A DNA stretch of 64,000 bases, taken from positions 1 through 64,000 of the forward strand of contig JAURVB010001676.1 of assembly GCA_033002965.1 (NCBI GenBank), in the 5' to 3' direction. Below are positions 23,180-35,075 of this stretch, one piece after another. This DNA is from Piper betle. Taxonomy: Eukaryota; Streptophyta; Magnoliopsida; Piperales; Piperaceae. Made by a program: the position numbers and the translations under genes. The first letter of the stretch is position 1. The number at the start of each line of letters is the position of its first letter. The notes under the pieces were generated by a model that did not search any database, was not told where the DNA came from, and saw nothing but the letters and a program-made list of their open reading frames with translations.

Positions 23180-26100
23180 CTGATAAGTACTAAATATAAA
23201 ATTAACCGGACTAACTAATTATATGTGATCTTACATAAGAACAATTGCAATAACAAATGGAGAGGAATTTTCAGCAAACTATGTGGTAGGAAACTAAAGG
23301 GGAGGGAGATAATCAATAATGACCAACTTGCGAACCAAAAAAGACAAAGACCATGTTAGACAGGAGAGTGGGGAAACTATTCGTGGATCATTTTCTTTAC
23401 AATTTTCATTTTTATACGATGAAGTGCTTTTCATCGTAATTGATATACATCATAAAAATGTGATTTTCAATAGCATTTTGACTGGTTACGTATATGTTTT
23501 CTATAATTTACGTTGATTTACGTACCTAGTTAGTTGCTACTGTTATTTTCTTTTCATGGGATAATGTAGAAGCATAAGACCGACATAATACTAATTTCAC
23601 ATAATATTAATGGTTATGCATTATGACTTTTGTGTTGCACGCTTAATAGTGAGAGAATTTAAAAAATTGCTCATGATTTTTCCTAGTAATGCAATTGATA
23701 ATTCTAGTGACTTTAATTATTTATTTTTATTACTTGCAATAGAAAACTAATTATAACTTCTAATAACCCCATTAAATTAATAGAATTATCAATTTCTTCA
23801 CTAAAAACATCATTTTTTAAGTTAAATAAGTATTTGGTCACACATGAGGGCACAAAATTACAGAGCAACATATCTATGTAATGTATGTGCATGGCCACTT
23901 TCTAAGTGAAATTTACAATCCACACACACACACACGGATATATATATATATATATATATATATGACAAAAAATACAATGTATTATACTACTTAGGCTATG
24001 ATATATCATGTTGCAATATATTACTTTGTTTAGATTTTTCGAAAGACGGTTAGAGGATGTGTAGGGTGAATAACAAAGATGATCGTAGCAAAATTGTATT
24101 AATTATATTGGTATGTACTGAGAGAAGCATACTTGTTATCATACGTTGTTTTGTTTGCATATAAGATATGAAGCTCAAATTTTAGTATAACTATTGGATA
24201 TGACAAATTTTAGTAGGACATTATGTGTAGTATGCATTTTTTTGTAATACATTTGGGATGTATTTTTTAAGCAAAGGCCTCATCAAGCAAAGGTTCTAAT
24301 AAATATGGAAATATTCAATTAAATGACTGGCATGCTGTCTTATCGTCTATTGAGTAATTTATACGATATAATGTGAACAATTGGCCTCAACATGATGTTG
24401 CTTCTTGTACTTTTAAAATGCTTTGCATAGCCTTTATATACACAACTCATAATAATTCCCATTGTATGATAGTTATCCTAGAAGGGTTTTCTGTTGCATA
24501 CGAAACTGTATATTATTCAACAATATTGTATACTTTTGCTCTGGTGCTTGAAATGGGAACACTTACTTATATGAGATGGATTTTCTGCAAAGTTTACATG
24601 ATATTACCTGTAGGAATAAAAGAGATGTTATTTCTAACTGGGCTTATATATTAGCAACGCCATAAGCATACTCGTGAGTTATTAGTTACGATATTATGAA
24701 CGTCTTGAAAAATGAATTGCTAACTATAGCTAAAATGCCTATATGTAAGATGGATTTGGGGGTTATTATATGTTAAAAAAGGCATGTTCTTTGAAAAATA
24801 AAGTGTTATTAGCATACATGTAGGTTCTTAACTTAGTTATAAACTTATAAAAAAAACTTAGTTATAAAGCATATGTTGAAATTAGATATCTCTGTTTTTG
24901 TGTCATTATTAATAACTTGCATGCCTAAATAAAGATGAATCTTAGGGTTATGCATCTCGAGCTTTGAGAAGGTTTTCATTAATAATTCCGTCCATCACAT
25001 GAGACTACTTACGAGTAAGAAATAATTCCTTCTATCATAGCAGACTACTGATGAGCAATTATCCACTAAAAGTTATTACGGCTACTGTCAATTATAAGTA
25101 AAGAAATAACCATTCTTTAAACTCTCTTAACGGCAGTTCAAAATTTTAGTAACAAATGAGTGATATCACTCATCCATATTTAGCTCCTTATTGGTATTAC
25201 ACCCAATATTGGTTTAGGACATTATAGCTTGTTATTTTTTGACTACTTATAATTCCATGAATGCAGTCGTTTGAAGTCGGGATTCAACTGTGACATACTA
25301 CCTATGAAGAGACAATACATTATTATGCTTACTGTAGAGCTTAAATTATACATTTTAGAAATACAAATATTTACATTTTCAAATACAAATAATCTTAATG
25401 TTTTAAAATTCTACAAATTTAGTATGCTCTTCGACCTATACTAAATTAATATCTTGCGAAAAAAGTGTGAAACTTCTTTCATGGAAGGATTCTAGACTTG
25501 GGTTATTTTAAAAAGTATGAAATGCACATATGTATCAACATACTTACATGTTGATATGTGAAATAATTATTTATAGACAAACACAATTGTTCTCCTCTTA
25601 ACAAGGAAAATGTAAGGAGAGACTCGTTATGGATGAACCTTAGTAAGGAGCACCTTGCAAATTAGTTGTACGTAGGAACTCGACGATGATATAATTGCCT
25701 GAACATGACCATTGTTCAAGTAAAATTAACACACTTCTCTTTCCTCCATCGGCAACGATCTTTTTTCATTATTTTTGTTTATTAAGAAAATATTTTACTT
25801 CAATAATGAAAGCTCAAAACCACAAAAAACCAAAACAATGTATCATAATTCAACTCTTAGACAAACATCATTTTAAATGAGTTTCAAATACCCTAGAACC
25901 TAAAAGCATAACAAATGAAGTACAACAAAATTCTTGATAGAGATTAAATATTTAGCCTTCCATTTCAGAGAGTGGTAACTGCATCCTCCACTGTGTCGCC
26001 AAACTTGGGCCTCTTTAATTATCTTCCCCACAAGCCCTAGCTTTCGCTGTTAATTCATCGTTGTATAACTTTTTCAAGCGAACATGTCCCTCGCCATTGA

Positions 26101-28083
26101 TCGAAGTCCACGCTGGCATCTTCACCACCTCCTCCTTCGCCCTCGTTGAGAATGGAGTAAATGCTTCTAGTTCTCCCCTTCCTGGATTCTGAAATGGAAG
26201 ATGAAGAGGCGGGAGAGAATGTTGCATGAGAAAAATAGGATTAAAGGAAATAGTATTTAATGAACGGTGACATTATATTATAAAAATGAAAGAGTGAGAA
26301 ATTGACAAACTAAACTCAGCTTGACTTTTTAATTATTTTTTAAAGTACGAAGGGCAATATTATTGGCCTTTTTCTATTTGTCATGCCTTATAGGGCGTTT
26401 GGTTGCGTTGTTTTGTCCCAATTTATTAGATTTTAATTCTGTCATATCAATTATTTTGTTTTTGGCTTCTTTATTTGTAAAAATAATTTTTATTTAATCT
26501 AATCTCAAGAAAAATTGGGAGAGATTAAATAAAGGAATATCATTATCATTATCATTATCTAAAAAGAAAAAATAGGAAAATATTATAAAGGAAAATTGAA
26601 TAAAGAAATGATAGTTTTCATTTTGATTAGAGAAAACAAATAAAAATATATGATTTGTATAAAAGGAATTATAGGTGGGCGGAGAACGTGGGTGGAAAAT
26701 GTACGTATAACATAGTTCTTATTTGTTTGATAATGACGTTTTTGGCGGTCATATCTTTTCAAGAATTGCATTGCATTGAATGGAAAATATTAAATCAAAT
26801 CTAATTACATTCTAACTTTTTCATTATATGCCGGATTTCAATACCTAACTCTAAATATTGCATTATATGTTTGATTTTAGTACTTTTCTTTTAGAACAGA
26901 ACTCATTATATGGTTTATAACTACTTTTCAATTTGAGAAAGCCTCTCATTTTCATTATTTTATGAAGAAATTTTCACAATTTGATGTATTTGTTTAATTG
27001 ATGTACAAAATTATTATAATTAAAGACAATAACACTTGAACTTTTAAAAATTATATAAATCAAATTAGGCAATAATATACTAATATGGTATCCAGTAATG
27101 GAAATTTGTAGCTAATTATGTAAATCAAATTAGCTTGAGACCGTCATGAAAATCTTGCTCGACATATATCAAGTGAAGGGATTAAGATTTGTAATTCTTT
27201 TGCAAATCTTACATGTGACGATGATACTTTTGTTGAGCCGGATTGTTCTTCTACATTAGTGTTTGTTATTAAGAGAATTCAACCTTTGTGAAGTGCTTAG
27301 AAAAAAAAAGTGTTCTAACATATACAGGCAAGGATGGTGAAAGGCTTGCAAATATCAAACTGGGGAGGGGATCCCTTTAAAAAATAAATGTCTATTGGTT
27401 AGCTGGAATATTTGTGATTAAGGCCATGGAGCCGAGAGGCGAGCTGGAAGATCCCTGATAAGGTAGTTACTCCAATTAGTTAGTCTTACATGTAATATCT
27501 ATTGGAAAAAGGATCTAATTCTTAGTTAGAATAATACTTGTAATCACTGTTTTTAATTAACCACTTCTAAAAAATGATGAGGGTTTGTCTATATATATAT
27601 TAAAATTAGGCTCGATGAGCCATAGAAATAAATTTTCATTAGACAAATTTAAATTAGGTTTAATGAGTCATAAAAAGAAATTTTATGCTCTAAATTTCTC
27701 TTAAGATAAGTCAAATGTAAGATTCCCCAATTACTGAGTCAATCCCACATCTAACACTTGTTGGAGTAAAATTCATTATATTAGTGGGAATTATGCTTAC
27801 AATTTTTTATTTTGATTAACTAACTTTAAAAAAAATTAGGTTTATCAATTTACACTAGTTGAACCAAGCTATTACATTAGTATATTTAAAAATACGATAT
27901 CTAATGTTAAGTTTATTTGAGCAAATCGAGCAATTGCCAATAGTTGAGGATAAAATTTTGCAAAGTTGGAGGGTATTGCATAATGTAGATGACTCTGGAA
28001 GACTTCTAGTCATGTGAAATCAAATTGTTTTGTGGTAAAAAAACTTTACCAATGTCCTTAACTCTTGTGTTACTATTCCCGTA
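23180..28083. other. Long AT-rich intergenic stretch
   Basis: No gene could be supported in nearly 5 kb. It holds a CA/TA microsatellite near 23919 and a perfect 14 bp palindrome in a dispersed motif at 25141-25194. A minus-strand 70-codon frame at 26015-26227 (ending LTAKARACGEDN) is not recognised. A GGGCGTTTGGTTGCG stretch at 26393 resembles transposon termini but has no partner end. Diverged copies of the 1894 repeat lie near 27460 and 27720. Confidence 0.4.
23919..23963. repeat. (CA)n(TA)n microsatellite
   Basis: A short CA run is followed by CGGA and about 12 TA units. Confidence 0.9.
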
Positions 28084-28471
28084 TAGGGGTGCCTATCAGT
28101 CGTGTTTTGATCGAATATTGCCTAAACCAAACCAATCATTTAAATCAAACTTATAAACCAAGCCTAATCATTTACGCATTTAACCCTTCACCTCCAATAC
28201 TTAACCATACCATATATCATTTAGACAAAACCAAACCCTACAATTTATTAAACGGGTGCCCATTTAAGTGTTCAAACTATATATTTGGACAAAAAACATT
28301 CAAATGACACAATAATAGAACATGTTCTAAAAAGTAAAACTAAATAAAAAATATTATAAAAATAGATATTTAGTAATTTTATTAATAAATATTAATTTAA
28401 AATTTTAATGACTTATTAATCTTTTTAAATTATAATTATAATTTAAAAGTCGGGTTATCGAGTACCGGTAC

Positions 28472-31448
28472 TGTAACACCCCAAATCCGGCTCACGCTCG
28501 TGAACCAAACCGACATGTTATAGGCCCCGGTTAAGTCGGCTAACCCGAACCCAACTCGATGTGGATTTAATCTCGGCGTCTTAAGATGAAGATACGACTC
28601 GTCATGCATGAATGAATGCACAGAATCCTAACATGATACTACATGGATGACATGCAAACTAAATTACACACCAATACAATTACGATCAAAATCAGTAAAA
28701 ATTCTAAAATAACACGGACAGAATCTCCCCTAAAAGTGCAATTAGGGGCCACCCTGTCAAAATAATATATATAATATATATATGCATGTATCAATAATTT
28801 CATTCACACAGAATCTAATCTACTATACACTCATTGTGAAGCTTGGGTCTCAACCCACAACGCTTCCACTGCGCAATCTATTCACATTTCCTTTTCCTGT
28901 CATCATGTCTTAGTATTTCATCTCATCATGTCCTCAAATTTTAGTATTTAATCACATCACATCAATATAATAACATCATAACAAAATATAACCACTCAAT
29001 CGACTGACATGTGTGCAAGCGACGACAGTGCTCCTCCGTCCAAACTGGCTCCTCCAACTCGTGATTATTACCTACATATAGTATAAAAACACGTCAGTAA
29101 CAAGTGTTACTGGTCCAGAAAATAAAATAACTATAACAAGCTGGCTATGAGAGCAAACTCTCATATGAAAGAAAATATCATATACTCCTCGTGAACACTC
29201 TGAAGGGCACCTACTGAGGAGCCACTGGGCTGCAGACCCGGTAGCATCCCGAACTTACTGATCTGCTGCTACTGATGCCGCTCTCGGCATTTTCTTACTT
29301 CATTTTCTGGTCTCAAATCCTAAGCCCTCTCCTTACCTCCATATTTCTCCTGGCCTTGAGCACGAAGGCCGAGTACTCTCAGGCAGTCGCCTTTAGTACC
29401 CTTTGAACCACAAGTCCGGACATGCGCTGTACTAAACAGTACCCGTAAACCTCCACGTTCTCCGGGTGTGAGGAACTCAAACACGGAGTTGTCAGGATCC
29501 CTCGGGAATGGAACAGTCCGCTGGCACTAATCCAGAGCCCGCTTTGACTGTCACGGCATCCGCTCATGGTACGTGCAGTCGGTTTCTCCATCTCTCGTCT
29601 CACTGAAAATGCGATAAAATCTACATATATATAGGTCTGGGTAGGGATTTATATAATAGGCCCGAAGGCAACTTGTGGTGGATCTTGTTTTCGAAATCAT
29701 CCTCGAGGGATCTCATCCTCGAGGGGTTATTAATCCGGAAAACTGTTCGGTTAAATGGCCCGAGTTAAGTGGGATCCAATAAAACGCCACTTAACCCGTC
29801 CTGCAAATAATAAAATAAACATACAATAGAAGAGAACGTAAAACAGAGACGAGTCCTAAACGGACCTGGTAGAAGCTCCAAGCGTGTCATCGCGCCTAGG
29901 CGGCGAGCTCCTACTTCGTACCTACACATCAAAACTAAATACTAACGCCCGCTAACTAAATGATGCATCAAACTCGTCATGATCAAACACACTCACAATA
30001 CAAACATCAACCATAACAATCAACAATTATAAATGTGAAAGTAATTCCAACTTATCCTATTAACACCAATTTTATTATATTTTCTAAGTTACGTTGTACT
30101 CGATTATCATGCTCAAATTTACTTTACTTCATTAGATCACTTAACCTTCATTCCCTGTTAATCACATCATGCACATCTTTACTTCATTCATAGTCTGGCA
30201 TTCATCATGACAACTACTCAATTCTAGCATGTTATGCTAACAATCATCATCAATTTTAAATAATTAAATCGGAGGTAATTATACCTCACGTCATCGGCAA
30301 TCTGCGACGGCTAGGGTTTCGTCGCGTGTCTCGGAGCTCGAATTCGGCGCTCGTCGGCGTCCGAAGTTCGATCGGGTTCGACTGGATGAACTCCGCGGAA
30401 GATCCGGCGAATTCCAGCGAATCCGGTTTTCTGGCGGTTTTCGATAGGTTTTAGTGGTTTTCTGGCAGCTTCCGGCGATTTTCCGGCGACAACCGCCGGC
30501 GGCGTCTACTGGCCGGAAAGTAAGGGCATATTGGGTACCATTGGAACCGGCTCGGCGAGCCCGACGCATCTACGACGTCGACATGGTCGACGGAGGTGGC
30601 GGCTCGCCGGAAAATGGCAAAACAGAGCCGGCGGCGATGGGTGACTAGATCCGGCCGGCCTGGGCGGCGATGGCCTCTGCTCTGGTCAGGGAAGGTCGCT
30701 GGGTGGTCGAGGGTGTCGAGGCTACCACTCGATCGTGGCGGCGACGGTCGCCGGTGGCAGAATCGATGACGCGCAACGCAGGCGCGGCGCTAGGCGCGGC
30801 GATTCCGGCGTCGCGGCGGCCAGATGGTGGCCAGGCCTGGTCAGGGCGGCACGGCGACGCCGTGGCGGGGCTAGGCGGCGACGATCGGCGGCAGGCGACG
30901 TCGGCGGCAGTGGCGGCGACACGCAACAGGGGCGGCGTCGAGCAAGGGTTTGGGAGAGGAAGAACGTTGGGAGGGAGAAAAATGGCTGGGTGGCAAACTC
31001 GTAAATAATACTTGACTCGTCTCCGGCTCGAGTCAAGAATAATAACTAAGTCGTATTAAATCCTAAAAAATCCATAAAATCGGGAAAAATCCCATAAAAT
31101 CAAACAAACACCAAAACATCATAATGATATGCTCTAGAACTATCAACCCACCCAAACTGCCCGTAACGCGTCCTAACGCGGTAAACGGCCTAAAACTAAT
31201 TCTACGATCCACTATATATAAAAATAAAAAAAATAACTGGCATACTCTCATATATTCTGATAACTCATTCTGTTCTGCTGTGTTCATGACGTTATCATCA
31301 TATACTTGGGTACGCATGACCCTCATAGCTCATACACACGACTGGCGTCGGCTCAGTACACGTGTTCTGAAACTGACTCGACTCAAAAATAACGGTCGAA
31401 CCGACCGGTTCTGAATATAAAACCCTGACTCGAATCGTGGGTTTTACA
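28472..31448 (-). repeat. Left (3') LTR of the LARD-like element, 2977 bp
   Basis: On the plus strand it runs from TGTAACACCCCAAATCC to GGGTTTTACA. It includes a GC-rich block (30290-31010) with reiterated GGTTTTCCGGCGA-like phrases and a GACTCGAGTC-type motif near 31020. It aligns with the right LTR over its full length. Many differences are C/T or G/A transitions, as expected for methylated, silenced DNA. Confidence 0.9.
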
Positions 31449-31462
31449 ATCTTCCCTCCTTA
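31449..31462 (-). other. Polypurine tract of the LARD-like element
   Basis: In minus sense it reads AAGGAGGGAAGAT, directly before the TGTAAAACCC start of the 3' LTR. This is where plus-strand DNA synthesis would be primed. Confidence 0.75.
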
Positions 31463-33772
31463 TAAAAATTTCGTCCTCGAAATTTCAACTCAAGGAGGTT
31501 CTACTGAACTAATACCTGGAAGCTAGATACACACCAGTTGTATCCTCTACTCTTCGATAGCCATGTACCTCCTCACTTACTATAGTTGCGCCGTCATGGC
31601 AGGTTCTGCTTGTGATGCTGTCAATATCAACATTCTGTTTCTAAGCTATCTGTGCCTGTTCTGACATGACCATCACCATTCTCTTCTGTTTTGATCCCTA
31701 CTACTGTCTGTGCCTGTTCTGACATTACCATCATCATGCTCTTCTGTTCTGATCCCTACTGCTAACTCGGCGGGAAAACCTAGGTCACCCCTAAGGGCCT
31801 ACTGGGTTGGTCAAGCAGATACTCTAGAGTATCGCAAGGTTCTAATCTGAGCTATGTCTGGGAAAACTACATCGAGGGTAAGACCTACCTGCTAGCATCT
31901 ACCCATGTCCCTCTAATCCTCATCTGTGAAAAGTCACCTACATGTACTCTCAGGAAACTCTATTCCTAAGTCCTACAACCAACCTAAAGTGTGCTATGAG
32001 TCTCCTGCTAGGTCGAGTGTATAAACTAATGAGCTGCATGGCTCACTGTCGCCAGTCTAGATCCAACTCTCAGGTGTCCCTATATAAGGAACTGGACCGC
32101 TCACTGGGTCCTAGTTGACTCGGTCCTGAGTCAAGTATCTCACTCTATTCTATAAGAGAACAAGGATAGCTGCTATGACTCTACTGTATACTATGGCTCA
32201 GGTGACTATCTATACAACCACTAACTACTGCTGAAAGGAGGCGAGAACACCTGTACATACACAGTGTGTCTCAAGGAGTATGATAACATACTCTGCATGG
32301 TCTGTAGAGCCTGCATCTGGTCTGTGGCATGTGCTCTGGTCAATGTATACTCATCTCAATCATCTGGATAAACTGATGGTAGAACTGATACATACAAAGG
32401 GGTGAGTGGAAATCCTCAAGTGAAAACTCTACTCTGTCTGACATCTCTGGGTTATAGGAAAGGAGACTGAATCTCGTGGAAATCTAGTCACACTACTCAA
32501 GAACTCTCAATAGGTGACATCTCATCCTCACATGTGGTATCTGACGTCAGGTAAATAGGGGAATCCACTAGGCTAAGAAAAACCTGCTACATAGGTATGT
32601 CACTCTGATCTATGGTGAGGTCAAGGTGTCATGCAAGTGGCAGGGGAGATGAAATCCCTATGTAGCATACTGGGTGGCCAAAATATCGGTAGGTCTATGG
32701 ACTTGTCTCTAAGATCACCATAATTCACTATGCCACAGGTGATCAGGCTGTGGAACAGTCAATCAATGACGAATCTCAGAAACGGCTCCTAAGTGGCTCT
32801 AGTTCAATCAGCTAACAGTAGGCACATGTTTCTCGATACTGTACTAGTCACGCACTTCTAAACGGGCGGGGTTCAAATGACCCAAAGAACCACTGTCTCC
32901 CCTCAAGTCTACGGGGACTCATAATGAGGTTCGACACGTGTCTCGTCCGCTCTTCAGTGGTGTGTGACCTGCCATCCCGTACCGATTTGTAGTACTAATC
33001 TTGACTCACATGACTACTACCGTTGTGGTAGACTCTCAAGCAAGGCTATCAATCAAGATGAGCATACATTGATATCACTGTCTGGTCAGCATGGTCTGTG
33101 CTGTCTGAAGTCTCTGTCTACATCGCTCTCATGCTGGGGTGAAATCCTCATCAGAAGGTCGGTCTGCAAACATCTACCTGCACTGTAAACCCTAATCAGT
33201 ACCATGAAGGTACTTCTATACTCAGGGTAAGGCTCAACCCTATGGTTCAAGGTGAGAACCTAATTGTGCTGGCGAAACACAAGGGAATCACTATCCTTCT
33301 AAAGGACACTTCCTCACTAACCTTCTATCTATGCCCAATACTCTAATACAAGTCTAACTCCTATCACTGACTGGCCCATCACTAAATAGGTCAAACTGTG
33401 TGTGTGACCATCTACTAACCGTCTGATCTGCGTATGTTGGTTGTGGCCCATGGATGTACTATCATGCAGTCTGAACAATCTGATCATTGTGACCATCCCA
33501 TCTGGAGGTCATACTGTCATGTTCCCTGACTCTGTCCATGCGCATCCCTATGAGACTGTCACTAACAGTGCCTGATGGGGTTATCTTGCAATATACATCT
33601 GACCCAAGGGTGTCAGGTCAAGACAATGATTGCAAGAGAGCTGTGAAGTCAGATCCTATGCTATCTCATCCAAATAACCTCACTTTTCCTAACTCTTCTC
33701 TGTTCTGCTAATTTCCATTGTAGCTATATCTTGTTCCTCAAGTTCTGGCCCTACTAAGCTCTAACTAATCTA

Positions 33773-34022
33773 CTCGGTCGGCGGATGAGCAATACACGGA
33801 CAGCGGTAGTGCATCTTCGGTCGGTGGTAGTGCATCTCGGACGGCGGTTGTGCACCTCGGCAGTGGTTGTGTGACTCGGTTGGTGGTCGTGCAACTCGGT
33901 CGGCGGTTGTGCAACTCGGTCGATGGTTGTGCACTTGGTCGGCGGTTGTGTAACTCGGTCGGTGGTTGTGCAGCTCGGTCGGCGGTTGTGCACTCGGTCG
34001 GCGGTTGTGCAACTCTGTCGGC
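33773..34022. repeat. 18 bp minisatellite in the LARD-like interior
   Basis: About a dozen units of ACTCGGTCGGCGGTTGTGCA type, mostly 17-18 bp, with scattered substitutions. On the minus strand the repeat reads as HNRRPS- or QPPTEL-like frames. These are a by-product of unit length and not evidence of a protein. Confidence 0.85.
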
Positions 34023-35057
34023 GACAATTCTATCTAGATACTAAAAATCTGATCTTGATCGTATACATCGTAAATCCACTCTACTATCTCTGACATATCT
34101 TGGCTGCTAACAACTCGGCTTAGGTTGTCCAATCATGCGTGTCTGATCCGGAGGGGTTTGGATCATGGTGCTGACACATATGATGGTAAACCTATGCTGA
34201 ACCCACTCTAATCTCCTGAAATCTGAAATGGCTGCTTTCATCAATGCTGACTGGCCCTCAAACGGTAACCACTGATCTGGTACCTTATCTCTGGTGGAAT
34301 CCTGTCAAATATCTGATCTCGTAGGCAATGGTGGTCCTGATCTTTTCCTCATCATATCGAGACCTCTGTCTGGCAAAGAGAAGCCAAAACTACTGCCCGT
34401 AGGTCATAAACTAGTGGAAGAGGAGGATGCGGTGAAGTGCCTCATTGGACTATCGATCCACCTCGCTACTCATCCTCATTCATCACTATCTTCTAGAAGT
34501 GGTCCATCTCATGTGCCAACTAACTTGCTAGTATCTCTATACTTCAAGCTCCTTACTGTTACCCCTTTTCTTTTTAACTCATTCTCATCATGTACACCAT
34601 GTCCCATGGAAACAGGACTAATGTGGTGACATGCAAGACACGAACACCTGGTCAATCATCCAATTCACTTATGCGATGGACAGAACTAGTGGGTCTCTAA
34701 GCCCATCATGACAATCCTGTCAGATTCCTGCTCACATCTGCTAACATCCGAATCTGGTATAAGATGAGATCTTATACCCATTATACCTCTACTAGCACTA
34801 CAATATTCCCTGCTCACATCTAATTGACAAACAGTCTGATATCACGATAAAAATCCATAGAAATGACCTGCCAGCTCAACTAAGGCCAATTCCACATATT
34901 TCTGATCAAGTCCTGAATACACTGTTATCCAAATAACTTATGAAGAAAAATCTGCATGTAAAGAAAATAAATAGAAACATACCTGCCAGCTGGACTTGGA
35001 GCAGTCTTTGCACACACATCACCTATAAAAGTATCTTACATCTTAATCGACCGAGAG

Positions 35058-35071
35058 TGGCTCTGATACCA
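35058..35071 (-). other. Primer-binding site, initiator methionine tRNA
   Basis: In minus sense it reads TGGTATCAGAGCCA, a perfect 14 bp match to the plant initiator methionine tRNA 3' end as I know it. It is four bases (GAAT) from the end of the 5' LTR at 35076. Confidence 0.9.
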
Positions 35072-35075
35072 ATTC

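Larger units (their letters stand above)
31449..35075 (-). other. Non-coding interior of the LARD-like element
   Basis: The interior spans 3627 bp between the polypurine tract and the primer-binding site. The longest frames are about 110 codons, lie mostly against the element's direction and show no retroelement motif. It contains a 58 bp two-copy repeat near 31651-31766 and an 18 bp minisatellite at 33773-34022. I cannot say whether any part was captured from a host gene. Confidence 0.75.

Noticed and set aside
26015..26227. Minus-strand 70-codon frame ending KARACGEDN
   Set aside because: It looks somewhat protein-like, but I could not connect it to any family or find neighbouring exons; left as unrecognised.
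30291..31036. Overlapping Arg/Ala/Pro-rich frames on both strands, also at 37239-37931 and 40012-40522
   Set aside because: They lie in the GC-rich block shared by the LTRs. Frames are not conserved between the copies, so they reflect composition, not a gene.
33754..34044. Repetitive frames rich in His, Arg, Pro and Thr
   Set aside because: By-product of an 18 bp minisatellite; unit length divisible by three keeps frames open on both strands.
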